Of a stretch of 64,000 nt of DNA, positions 52,342-59,849 are shown one piece after another; the first letter of the stretch is position 1, and each line of letters begins with the position of its first letter. The translations under genes were made by a program, and so were the position numbers. The DNA is from Sedimentitalea xiamensis (GTDB lineage Bacteria; Pseudomonadota; Alphaproteobacteria; Rhodobacterales; Rhodobacteraceae). The stretch is from assembly GCF_030164465.1 (NCBI RefSeq), contig NZ_JASNJE010000015.1:42175-106174 (forward strand), written 5' to 3'. The notes beneath the pieces are model-generated. The model did no database searches, was not told the origin of the DNA, and saw only the letters and a program-made list of their open reading frames with translations.

Positions 52342-52949
52342 GCAGCGACATCGACCAAGCCATGTCGGAGGTTCACGCCTTCTGGCGCGGACAAATTCCG
52401 TTTGCCACATCGAAGGCGTTGAACGACAGCATATTCGACGTTCGCCGTCGTATCGTGGAGTCGACCTATCCGAACTCGTTTGTCGTGCGGAACAAGAGGT
52501 TCCCGCGGCAACTTTGGCGGGTGATCCCGCTCGCCAGCAAGAGCCGCCTTGAGACCGTGCTGAAGCAAACGCTCGATCGGGACTATCTCGCCACGCACGC
52601 GACGGGTGGCACCAAGACGGGTCGATCCGGTGGCCGTGTGGCTGTCCCGACGACGCCCGACAAGATGCGGTCAGGGAACGGCCGGATCCGCGCGAACATG
52701 AAGCCCTGGCGCGTCGGTGAGCGCAAGGACGTCTTCGTCCTGACCCGCGGTACCCGCAAATTCATCATCAAGCGTGGGCGCAAGGGCGCCAAGAACGAAT
52801 TGCTGTACTCGATTGTGCCGACTGCGCAGATCGGGCGCAGCTTCAGGTTCTACGAGGACGCTGAAGCGACAGCATTGCGGGTTTTTTCCGGACACTGGAA
52901 CACGGCAATGGACCGTTCGATACGCACAAGTCGGTTTTTTCCGGGGTAG
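52323..52949 (+). CDS. Hypothetical basic phage protein (208 aa)
   Basis: ATG at 52323 overlaps the previous gene by 19 bases. Very basic middle (GTRKFIIKRGRKGAKNELL); the N-terminal IPFATSKALNDSIFDVRRRIV resembles small virion or tail-completion proteins, but the match is too weak to name. The last ~20 codons (FSGHWNTAMDRSIRTSRFFPG) are built from and between two 12-bp motifs, so the C-terminus may be recent. Confidence 0.6.
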   Translation: MLQIDISSDIDQAMSEVHAFWRGQIPFATSKALNDSIFDVRRRIVESTYPNSFVVRNKRFPRQLWRVIPLASKSRLETVLKQTLDRDYLATHATGGTKTGRSGGRVAVPTTPDKMRSGNGRIRANMKPWRVGERKDVFVLTRGTRKFIIKRGRKGAKNELLYSIVPTAQIGRSFRFYEDAEATALRVFSGHWNTAMDRSIRTSRFFPG

Positions 52950-52992
52950 TCAACACAAAATAGTTGACTCTGTGACGTCCGACTCCTACATC
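52949..52992 (+). promoter_or_regulatory. Inverted repeat and promoter candidate before the 53019 gene
   Basis: Arms GTCAAC (52949-52954) and GTTGAC (52963-52968). TTGACT at 52964-52969 is a good -35 box; 17 bases later TACATC (52987-52992) is a weak -10. An arm overlapping the -35 suggests repressor control. Confidence 0.4.
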
Positions 52993-53018
52993 TGATGGGT
53001 GTATTAGGAGGTATGACG

Positions 53019-53498
53019 ATGAACAATCAGGACATCCCTGTGCTATTTCTCGCACGGCGCGTCCCTTTTGCCAGCAACGGACGCGGCAATTTTAAATTCA
53101 AAAACGGTATTTTGACTTCCTACGATAACGTCATCGCGGTTTTTTCCGGTGACGAACTCCTGGTCAACGCTGACACCTTCAGCGCGACCAGTTCCAGGCA
53201 CCAGTCGGCGATCAAGCGTGCCGCCGACAGCTATACGCTCGTGCCCGACCTGACATCCCTTGTGGAAATCATGGAACGCCGAGACGAGGACGAGGTCGCC
53301 AAGTTCATACTGCGCCGCAAGCTGGCGGTCAGTGAGTACGAGCGCAAGATCGAGGCGTCGCGCAGCGAGAACATGCGAGTCTACCTGCACGAGCGGATCA
53401 ACATGGAGCGTGACGCTGCCAGGCGTGCGATCAAGTGCCTGCCGATGGACAAGGCAATGTCGGTTTTTTCCGGACACCTTGGTTTTTTCCGGACCTGA
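53019..53498 (+). CDS. Hypothetical phage protein (159 aa)
   Basis: Start at 53019 chosen because AGGAGG (53006-53011) is 7 bases upstream; the ATG at 53013 is too close. Sequence: a beta-rich N-terminus (NFKFKNGILTSYDNVIAVFSG) and a helical charged C-terminus (EVAKFILRRKLAVSEYERKIEASR). It contains three 12-bp motifs: one near codon 40 and two at the very end (VFSGHLGFFRT). No family recognised. Confidence 0.62.
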   Translation: MNNQDIPVLFLARRVPFASNGRGNFKFKNGILTSYDNVIAVFSGDELLVNADTFSATSSRHQSAIKRAADSYTLVPDLTSLVEIMERRDEDEVAKFILRRKLAVSEYERKIEASRSENMRVYLHERINMERDAARRAIKCLPMDKAMSVFSGHLGFFRT

Positions 53499-53586
53499 CG
53501 TCGGTTTTTCCCGGAGGGGTGCTGCGGTGCAGCGAGGTCATGCTGCGGTGCGGCACGCCATGTCGAATCCGCTTGTATTGGGTGAC

Positions 53587-53598
53587 TTAGCGCGCTAA
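53587..53598. promoter_or_regulatory. Palindromic operator candidate, copy 2 (TTAGCGCGCTAA)
   Basis: Perfect 12-bp palindrome 38 bases before the gene at 53636. It differs by one base from the copy at 51443-51454, so both are probably bound by the same protein. Confidence 0.5.
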
Positions 53599-53635
53599 TT
53601 TAGTGGCAGGTTTAGCGAATCAGAGGTGACAAACG

Positions 53636-54163
53636 ATGGAACAATTCGACAAATATGTATGTGTCGGCGACACGATCGAATGGACTCAAGATGGGTTTAC
53701 AGTGACCGCCAAGATTGAGCACGACCCTTTCACTGGCGCACCTTGGGAAGAACACGACGGACATGGTAACGTGACCGGATGGGAACACCGCGCGAAACTG
53801 CCGGGTGAGATGGTTTTGTGTGAAGATCGTGGATTGCGGCGTTTCTATGACTTTCAGGGCGCATGCAAGATTGCGCGACGTCTTGGCGTGTTTTCGCCAT
53901 GTCCCATCCGTCACGCCGCGCAAGCTGCAATGCGTGACTTTCGCGTGTTGAAAGCCTGGTGCGATGACGAATGGTTTTGGTGCGGAGTCGTTGTCACGGT
54001 TTCGCGCAACGGAATCGAACTGGCAACGGAATCGCTTTGGGGCATTGAATGTAACTACCCCGACTCGGATAACTCATATCTCGGCGACGTCGCGCGGGAA
54101 CTGGCAACTGAAGCAATGGAAACCGCGCGCGATGCAATCGCGGCGCTGACAGAACAGAGGTAA
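53636..54163 (+). CDS. Hypothetical phage protein (175 aa)
   Basis: Preceded by AGAGGTGAC. Contains a Trp/His-rich segment (PWEEHDGHGNVTGWEH) and CPIRHAAQAAMRDF; no domain recognised. First of a block of less GC-rich unknown genes (53.6-55.8 kb) whose sequence style differs from the structural genes. Confidence 0.6.
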   Translation: MEQFDKYVCVGDTIEWTQDGFTVTAKIEHDPFTGAPWEEHDGHGNVTGWEHRAKLPGEMVLCEDRGLRRFYDFQGACKIARRLGVFSPCPIRHAAQAAMRDFRVLKAWCDDEWFWCGVVVTVSRNGIELATESLWGIECNYPDSDNSYLGDVARELATEAMETARDAIAALTEQR

Positions 54164-54169
54164 CAAATC

Positions 54170-54556
54170 ATGCAAGTAACATCATTCACGCCGCAATCGA
54201 CGGACGGTATCCACAAATACAGGAAAGACGGTAAACTCGATTGCCAATGGTCACTTGTTGATCTGAACACTGGCCGCGAAATTGTCATAGTCCGGACCTA
54301 TTGGCCGGGTTCAACGTGCTACGCATGCGTCTGGACACACGATCCGCTTGGCTATGGTGGCGGTGGCGGCAGGGCTGGTGGCGGCGGATACTGCAAACAA
54401 TCCGCGGCCGTTGCGGATGCGCTCGGCGCCGCTGGTTTCAAATTCGATAGCGCGATTGCCGGAGTCGGCATGACCGCGATTGATGACGCATTGAAAGCGA
54501 TAGCGCATCATGTGGGTTTGCGGTCTCGTTTTGTCATCATCAAAGCCAACGCGTAG
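54170..54556 (+). CDS. Hypothetical phage protein (128 aa) with glycine-rich loop
   Basis: Starts 6 bases after the previous gene. A Gly-rich stretch (GYGGGGGRAGGGGY) divides a beta-rich N-terminal half from an Ala-rich helical C-terminal half. No family recognised. Confidence 0.58.
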   Translation: MQVTSFTPQSTDGIHKYRKDGKLDCQWSLVDLNTGREIVIVRTYWPGSTCYACVWTHDPLGYGGGGGRAGGGGYCKQSAAVADALGAAGFKFDSAIAGVGMTAIDDALKAIAHHVGLRSRFVIIKANA

Positions 54557-54565
54557 GGAGTCGGA

Positions 54566-55282
54566 ATGATGGAAATTCAAATACCGTTTGACGGGTTCTA
54601 TGGTTCAATTCACGAGGACGAGGTAAACCGCGAACTGGAATCGGTCTATGACTCTTGGTCGGATGCAATGCCATGTGACATTCCGGAATCGTTGTCGGAT
54701 TTATTCTTTGACGCGGCGCAATGGGGCAATGCGTATCGAGAATATGCGAAAGAGTATGCCGAGTCCTTCATTGCCGAATACCTGAAGGATGGGACGTTCG
54801 TAGAGATGACGAGTCCGCGCGAATACAATTTCGCAACTGACCGCGTGTTTATTGACGTTTCACGCGACGCGGTTGCCGACATGGTGCGGAAAACTGACCG
54901 CGCGATTCTCGATCGAGTTACGAAAGAGCGTTTCACGTCATGCGATGGGTTCATTTCGAATTATCGAAATGATTGGCGCCATTGGGGCAGATTGTCGGAA
55001 TGGGACCATAACCAACTTGGCACGCTCTTGATTGCGTATCTGGAAACAGAACGTGGTGAGACATGGGACCAATGGGCGGAATATTCACTTTGCGAGGACA
55101 TCTCGTGCAATGGTCTGATACACAACGCCCTCTGGCAGGGCGACAAGGCGACTCGCGCTTGGCGCATATTCAACTACCTGACTGATGATCGAGCAAACCG
55201 CGCGGTCAAGACAATGGCGCAATGGTGCATTGCGTTTGCCAAACCATGGGAGTCGACTCCGCTCGGCAGTGTGGCGAAATGA
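54566..55282 (+). CDS. Hypothetical acidic phage protein (238 aa)
   Basis: Rich in Asp, Glu, Trp and Tyr (DSWSDAMPCDIPESLSDLFFD; RGETWDQWAEYSLCEDI), with a strongly acidic N-terminus. DNA-mimic or anti-restriction roles are conceivable for acidic early phage proteins but no motif proves it. Stop overlaps the next start (ATGA). Confidence 0.6.
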   Translation: MMEIQIPFDGFYGSIHEDEVNRELESVYDSWSDAMPCDIPESLSDLFFDAAQWGNAYREYAKEYAESFIAEYLKDGTFVEMTSPREYNFATDRVFIDVSRDAVADMVRKTDRAILDRVTKERFTSCDGFISNYRNDWRHWGRLSEWDHNQLGTLLIAYLETERGETWDQWAEYSLCEDISCNGLIHNALWQGDKATRAWRIFNYLTDDRANRAVKTMAQWCIAFAKPWESTPLGSVAK

Positions 55283-55383
55283 AGTACGCCGCGATCGCAG
55301 GAGTCTTGCTCTACCTGGCGCGATACCCCACAATGCGCGGCGTGATCATAGGCGCCGCAGCAACCGCCTTGGTGACGCTATGA
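55279..55383 (+). CDS. Small phage membrane peptide (34 aa)
   Basis: ATG at 55279 overlaps the upstream stop; its TGA overlaps the ATG of the BRCT gene. Product MKYAAIAGVLLYLARYPT... then GVIIGAAATALVTL suggests one or two short hydrophobic helices. The double overlap supports translation. Confidence 0.5.
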   Translation: MKYAAIAGVLLYLARYPTMRGVIIGAAATALVTL

Positions 55384-55796
55384 AACACGGTATATTCCGC
55401 ATTTGCGAGCACGGTTATGCCCACTGGGTCTATCCGCATTTGATGACCGGTGAAGAGGCTAACCGCATGGCCGACTCGGAATATCCCGATTGTCATGTGT
55501 TGCCCTATTGGCGCTATCTGCAATTGCAGGACCCCGACGAAATGTCGGAACCCGCGTTGCGTCGCAAGCTGAAATTGCCAGCACGCGACACCCGCCGCAC
55601 AATCGCCATAACCGGCAAGGTTTCCGACATGACGCGCCAGGAATGCGTGGCAATCGCCGAGTCGAAAGGCTATCGTGTCGTATCACGAGTATCGGCCGCG
55701 ACGTCACTTGTCGTCTATGGCGACGGCGGTGGACGTAAGGCACATGATGCCCGCAAGATGGGCGTGCCGATCAAGGCATGGTCGCAGTTCACTTGA
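55380..55796 (+). CDS. Phage BRCT-domain protein
   Basis: 138 aa. The C-terminal ~70 residues (TIAITGKVSDMTRQECVAIAESKGY ... TSLVVYGDGGGRKAHDARKMGVPI) match a BRCT fold as found at the end of NAD-dependent DNA ligases. The N-terminal part is unrecognised (EHGYAHWVYPHLMTGEEANRMA). BRCT modules bind DNA ends or partners; here it may serve replication or repair. Last gene before a terminator. Confidence 0.72.
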   Translation: MKHGIFRICEHGYAHWVYPHLMTGEEANRMADSEYPDCHVLPYWRYLQLQDPDEMSEPALRRKLKLPARDTRRTIAITGKVSDMTRQECVAIAESKGYRVVSRVSAATSLVVYGDGGGRKAHDARKMGVPIKAWSQFT

Positions 55797-56159
55797 CTCC
55801 ATCGCTCTATCAGTCCAGCCGTGTAACCTAGCACGCCGCCCACACACTGAAGCGATACGCCGCGCGACTCACTGGTCGCGCGGTTTTTCTTTGTCTGATC
55901 GCCAGTTGCGAGTGATTATCAATTGCATGTAGGTGACGCGATCGATTGTTTCGTGCGTGATCTGTGCAGCGCAACATTCTTTCGCGCAATAATCTTGCGT
56001 AATTAACGGGTCCTGTGAAATATTGTTGCGTCGAGGGTAACGCGCGACCGCAGTAAAATTCTAGTTGCGAACGATTCGCAGGTGTTTCAGAAAAAACATG
56101 GTTTGTTTCTCACAAATCTGCTAATAGTGGACGGAAAACAACCAAAACCGGTGTAATTT
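55797..56159. promoter_or_regulatory. Gap between early and late phage genes
   Basis: 363 bases without a supported gene. It holds the terminator at 55860-55892, then AT-richer DNA with repeated TTGCG words (near 55905, 55992, 56021 and 56066). The late-gene promoter and possibly the packaging (cos) site recognised by the terminase should be here, since the small terminase gene follows directly. Confidence 0.5.
55860..55892 (+). terminator. Rho-independent terminator after the early block
   Basis: Perfect 9-bp stem CCGCGCGAC/GTCGCGCGG (55860-55868 and 55875-55883) with loop TCACTG, followed by TTTTTCTTT. It ends the rightward transcript about 65 bases after the BRCT gene. Confidence 0.88.
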
Positions 56160-56669
56160 GTGACACGCCCCAAGTATGACATCGTCGCAGGTGATTTCCT
56201 GCTAACCCAGGAGGCCGCGGGCGTCCTGGCGAATGTCAGCGTGCAGACAATGAAGAAATGGGAGAAGCAAGACAACCCGCCGCCGCGCAACGCTGACGGC
56301 ACGTATTCTGCCAAGCATTTTGGAATTTGGCTGTCCACGCACCGTGGCAATAAGCAATCGGGGTCCAAGCCGAAAGCGGGCGCCGCCGATCGCAACCAAG
56401 CCGAGGCGAGGCTGAAGGAAGCGCAAGCAATCAAGGCCGAACGTGAGAACGAGGTCGCCGAGGGGTTGCTTGTGCCGATCGAGGAAACGGTCGAAGGGTG
56501 GCAAGAGATATTGATGCGGGTCCGCAGTCGCTTGCTCAAAATGCCCACCGCGCTCGCCCCACTGGTCGCCGGCGACCCGGAACTGCACTCGATCCAGGCG
56601 AAGATCAAAGACGCTGTCTACGACGCGCTCAACGAACTGTCCGAGAATGGGGGAAGCGACGATGGCTGA
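56160..56669 (+). CDS. Terminase small subunit (Nu1-like)
   Basis: 169 aa from a GTG at 56160. The N-terminal winged helix-turn-helix (LLTQEAAGVLANVSVQTMKKWEKQDNPPPR) resembles lambda gpNu1. A long charged helix (NQAEARLKEAQAIKAERENEVAEG) and a C-terminal domain contacting the large subunit follow. It recognises the phage packaging site. Overlaps the next gene. Confidence 0.82.
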   Translation: MTRPKYDIVAGDFLLTQEAAGVLANVSVQTMKKWEKQDNPPPRNADGTYSAKHFGIWLSTHRGNKQSGSKPKAGAADRNQAEARLKEAQAIKAERENEVAEGLLVPIEETVEGWQEILMRVRSRLLKMPTALAPLVAGDPELHSIQAKIKDAVYDALNELSENGGSDDG

Positions 56670-56946
56670 AAAAGGCATGTTCGCCAACTCATTCGAGGGT
56701 ATCGTCCTGATCGCCGTGACGACCGCGCTGGCCGTAGCCGGATGGTTCGTTCGCCGCGTGCTGACAGACAGCCGCCGCATCGACCTCTTGGAGCAGCGTC
56801 AGGAACTCCAACACAAAGAGGTCGAGGTCGCGCTGACCAACCTTGAGCGGGCCACGCGAACGACCGAAAGCGCAAGTCTCATGGCGACGCAGAACCAATC
56901 TGAAATATTGCGAATGCTTCAGGATATTCGGGAGGGGAAGGTATGA
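56662..56946 (+). CDS. Phage membrane protein with coiled coil (94 aa)
   Basis: One N-terminal membrane span (GIVLIAVTTALAVAGWFV) followed by a helical, heptad-like region (RRIDLLEQRQELQHKEVEVALTNLERATR). Position before holin-like and spanin-like genes suggests the lysis module. Overlaps both neighbours. Confidence 0.6.
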   Translation: MAEKGMFANSFEGIVLIAVTTALAVAGWFVRRVLTDSRRIDLLEQRQELQHKEVEVALTNLERATRTTESASLMATQNQSEILRMLQDIREGKV

Positions 56947-57149
56947 AATATCTCAAGTTCCGGTCGATGACGTGGTGGATTGGCGCCATGCAAGTCGGTG
57001 CCGGTGTGTTCATCGCCGCCGAACCCATTCATGAACTTACCGACATCGCCGAGTTCGTGTCGTCCCTCCTGGGCGGCGTGAAACCCGCGATTCTCATAGG
57101 GGGCGGTCTCGGGCTGATCGGTCTGCGTGCCGCACCGGGTCTGAAATGA
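56943..57149 (+). CDS. Holin-like protein (68 aa)
   Basis: Two predicted spans (WWIGAMQVGAGVFIAA and AILIGGGLGLIGLRAA) in a 68-aa protein coupled by ATGA overlaps to genes on both sides. Size and topology fit a holin or antiholin; no enzyme domain. Confidence 0.55.
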   Translation: MKYLKFRSMTWWIGAMQVGAGVFIAAEPIHELTDIAEFVSSLLGGVKPAILIGGGLGLIGLRAAPGLK

Positions 57150-57361
57150 TGATGCGGGTCTACATGATCGGCGGCGCGGTGGCCGTGGCAATTCTCGTCG
57201 CTGGCGGGATATACATGCGTGGTGCATCGGACCAGCGGTCGCGCGACGAACTGAAAGAGGCGATCGACTATCGAGACACACGCGAAAGGATAGACCATGC
57301 GATTTCTAAAGATCGGACTCCTGATGACGTCCTTGAGCGCCTGCGCCAGCACGCAAGGTAG
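57146..57361 (+). CDS. Inner-membrane spanin-like protein (Rz-like)
   Basis: 71 aa: an N-terminal span (VYMIGGAVAVAILVAGGIYM) then a charged helix (RSRDELKEAIDYRDTRERIDHAI). The following lipoprotein gene overlaps it by 65 bases in another frame, the arrangement known for Rz/Rz1. Short for an Rz protein. Confidence 0.6.
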   Translation: MMMRVYMIGGAVAVAILVAGGIYMRGASDQRSRDELKEAIDYRDTRERIDHAISKDRTPDDVLERLRQHAR

Positions 57362-57509
57362 CGACGCGGTGCAGGACGCTACAGTGAACCTGCGCAAAGG
57401 GCACGCGTCCGCGCTACTGACCGACGACATCGGCAGGATGCGGGGCACGGGTGAGAAGCTGTTGACCGCGCTCGCATGCGGGTGGGGTGAAAAGGTGTGC
57501 CAGGACTAA
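57297..57509 (+). CDS. Outer-membrane spanin-like lipoprotein (Rz1-like)
   Basis: 70 aa. Signal and lipobox MRFLKIGLLMTSLSAC give a lipid-anchored mature peptide of ~55 aa. It starts inside the Rz-like gene in a different frame. It lacks the Pro-rich segment common in Rz1, so the call rests on the lipobox and overlap. Confidence 0.62.
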   Translation: MRFLKIGLLMTSLSACASTQGSDAVQDATVNLRKGHASALLTDDIGRMRGTGEKLLTALACGWGEKVCQD

Positions 57510-59314
57510 TAGAACGGGCGCTGTCGGTACTCGCACCGCCGCCCGACCTTACTGTTTCGCAATGGTCTGACGAGTATCGTCGCCTGTCCGCAGAATCATC
57601 CGCTTCGCCCGGTCACTACCGGACGGAACGCACCGAGTATATGCGCGAACCGATGGACATGGTCGGCGACCCGAAGGTTCGACGGATCACGTTCATGTCC
57701 TCGGCACAGGTGGCTAAATCGACGTTTGTCGAGAACGTGATCGCGTACTTCATGCACTCGGATCCCTGCCCGATCCTGCACGTCAGCCCGACAATCGACA
57801 GCGCCAAGATGTTCAGCAAGGAACGTCTGGCACCGATGCTGCGCGACACGCCGGCGCTGCGCGGGATCGTGAAGGATGCCAAAAGCCGCGACTCCGAGAA
57901 CACCATAATGGGCAAGAAGTTCCCCGGCGGGATCCTCGCGCTCGTCGGTGCGAACGCCCCGGCCGGTCTCGCGTCGCGCCCCATCAGGATCGTGCTGTGC
58001 GACGAGGTCGATCGCTTCGAACGCAGCGCCGGGACCGAGGGCGACCCGATCAACCTGGCGGTCAAGCGGACGACGACGTTCTGGAACCGCGTGCTGATCT
58101 TCGTCTCGACACCCGGCAACAAGGGCGAGTCGCGGATCGAGGAAGAATACGAGAATGGCGACATGCGCCAGCGACACTGTCCGTGCCCCGAGTGCGGCGC
58201 GTTCCAGGTGCTTAAATGGGCACAGGTCAAGTGGCAGGACGGCGACCCTTATACGGCGCTCTATGAATGTGAACATTGCGGGGAAAAATGGAACGACACA
58301 GTACGGAACCAGGCGGTCAAAGAAGGCTATTGGAAGCCTCAACGACCGTTCAACGGCAATGTCTCATATCATTTGTCGCAGCTTTACAGTCCCTTTGCGC
58401 CGCTGGCCGAGGGGGTGCGGGACTTCCTCGACGCGAAGGGGAACCCGGAACTCCTGAAGACTTGGGTGAACACGTTCCTCGGCGAGACCTGGGAGGAAGC
58501 CGGCAAACGCCTTGATTGGTCCGACGTCATGGATCACCGGACGGAATACGTGACACCCGTGCCCGAAGGCGTCACGTTGTTGACGGGCGCGATCGACGTG
58601 CAGGACGACCGGTTCGAGGTCGAGGTCGTGGGGTGGGGCGACGACTATCGAAGCTGGTCGATCGACTACCATGTGATCTATGGCGACCTGTCCACGCCCG
58701 AACCCTGGGCGGAACTGCGGCGCTACATCGCGCAGCCGCGGGAACACCCGGTATTCGGCGACATCGCGCCGCGGGCGTGGTGCATGGACTCCGGTGGTCA
58801 CTACACGACCGCGGTCTACGACTTTTCCGCGACCATTCCGAACGTCTTCGCAATCAAGGGTGTCGCCGGCGGCGGCAAGCCCGCGGTCGGTCGCCCGTCG
58901 CGCAACAACATCCGCAAGATTCCGCTGTTCCCGCTCGGTGTGGACACGCTGAAGGAAATCGTGGTGTCGCGGTTGAAGGTCGAGAACAACGAGGCGGGGT
59001 ATTGCGCGTTCCCTGCGACCGAGAAGTACGGAGATGACTATTTCCGCGGTATGACTGCCGAGGAATATCGCACCCGGTTCGTCAAGGGGTTCCGCCGTTC
59101 CGAGTGGTTCAAAATCCGGCCGCGAAATGAACCGTTCGATTTGCGCGTCTACGCGACCGCGGCGCTCGAAATGTTGTCGGTTGATCTGAACGCGCAAAGA
59201 CGCGCAGCGTTGCGACAAAAGTTCAAACATGATATAGAGAAAATCATGCCGCGCACGAAACCGAGGGCGCGAAAGCCTCAAGAAAGTTGGGTCGATAGGT
59301 GGAAAAATGACTGA
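57497..59314 (+). CDS. Terminase large subunit (lambda GpA type)
   Basis: 605 aa from a GTG at 57497 overlapping the Rz1-like gene. ATPase: Walker A-like SSAQVAKSTF (Ala where most relatives have Gly) and Walker B RIVLCDEVDRF. A zinc-ribbon-like Cys set follows (CPCPECG ... CEHCG). The nuclease domain is in the C-terminal half (TGAIDVQDDRFEVEVVGWG; AWCMDSGGHYTTAVYDF). Translocates and cuts phage DNA. Confidence 0.93.
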   Translation: MPGLIERALSVLAPPPDLTVSQWSDEYRRLSAESSASPGHYRTERTEYMREPMDMVGDPKVRRITFMSSAQVAKSTFVENVIAYFMHSDPCPILHVSPTIDSAKMFSKERLAPMLRDTPALRGIVKDAKSRDSENTIMGKKFPGGILALVGANAPAGLASRPIRIVLCDEVDRFERSAGTEGDPINLAVKRTTTFWNRVLIFVSTPGNKGESRIEEEYENGDMRQRHCPCPECGAFQVLKWAQVKWQDGDPYTALYECEHCGEKWNDTVRNQAVKEGYWKPQRPFNGNVSYHLSQLYSPFAPLAEGVRDFLDAKGNPELLKTWVNTFLGETWEEAGKRLDWSDVMDHRTEYVTPVPEGVTLLTGAIDVQDDRFEVEVVGWGDDYRSWSIDYHVIYGDLSTPEPWAELRRYIAQPREHPVFGDIAPRAWCMDSGGHYTTAVYDFSATIPNVFAIKGVAGGGKPAVGRPSRNNIRKIPLFPLGVDTLKEIVVSRLKVENNEAGYCAFPATEKYGDDYFRGMTAEEYRTRFVKGFRRSEWFKIRPRNEPFDLRVYATAALEMLSVDLNAQRRAALRQKFKHDIEKIMPRTKPRARKPQESWVDRWKND

Positions 59315-59849
59315 TCCTTTCGCGCCGCAGACCCAGGAACCAGCATCGGTGATGGTCGGATCGTTCAGTTCGTGGACGATCACAGACGACTACGACCCGG
59401 CGTTGTTTTCCGTCAAGTATCTGTTTTCACAGAAGCATTTGACCGACACGCTGGCGGGTGTGTTCACTGACAACCTGTGGACATTCACGGCCAACTCCGC
59501 ATTCACCGGCAACCTGGTGCCCGGTCAGTACGTCCTCGACCTGGTCGTCACGCGACTGTCGGACGATGAGGCCGCGGTCGTCAGAACGTCAACCATTCAG
59601 TGTTTTGCGACACCAAACGATCGGATGTCACATGCCAGGATCATGGTCCAGAAGATCGAGAGTATTCTGGAAGGGCGTGCAGACAGCGACGTTGAGTCCT
59701 ACACCATCAAATCGCGCTCGATCACCAAAATGAGTGTGCGCGAACTGACCGACTGGCGGGAATACTACATTGCCGAGGTCGGCCGTGAACCGAACCAGAT
59801 CACCGGGCGCCGCAAAAACAACAATACCGTTAAAGTAGGGTTTGTCTAA
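59307..59849 (+). CDS. Phage protein between terminase and portal (possible gpW-like joiner)
   Basis: 180 aa. The N-terminal ~90 residues look Ig-like/beta-rich (SFSSWTITDDYDPALFSVKYLF; LVPGQYVLDLVVTRL). The C-terminal ~75 are helical with a basic tail (HARIMVQKIESILEGRADSDV; SVRELTDWREYYIAEVGRE), in the genomic place of gpW-type head-tail joiners. The N-terminal part resembles the small beta protein encoded at 61239. Function tentative. Confidence 0.6.
   Translation: MTDPFAPQTQEPASVMVGSFSSWTITDDYDPALFSVKYLFSQKHLTDTLAGVFTDNLWTFTANSAFTGNLVPGQYVLDLVVTRLSDDEAAVVRTSTIQCFATPNDRMSHARIMVQKIESILEGRADSDVESYTIKSRSITKMSVRELTDWREYYIAEVGREPNQITGRRKNNNTVKVGFV

Larger units (their letters stand above)
52189..53514 (+). 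repeat. Seven-copy 12-bp motif GGTTTTTTCCGG
   Basis: Exact copies at 52189-52200, 52880-52891, 52933-52944, 53138-53149, 53462-53473 and 53481-53492; a one-mismatch copy (GGTTTTTCCCGG) at 53503-53514. All on the plus strand. Two sit at the extreme 3' end of the 52323 gene, two at the extreme 3' end of the 53019 gene, and one just after it. None was found elsewhere in the window. Function unknown. Confidence 0.92.

Noticed and set aside
52880..53514. GGTTTTTTCCGG motifs as Rho-independent terminators
   Set aside because: The T-run precedes CCGG, there is no GC stem directly upstream, and several copies lie inside coding sequence.
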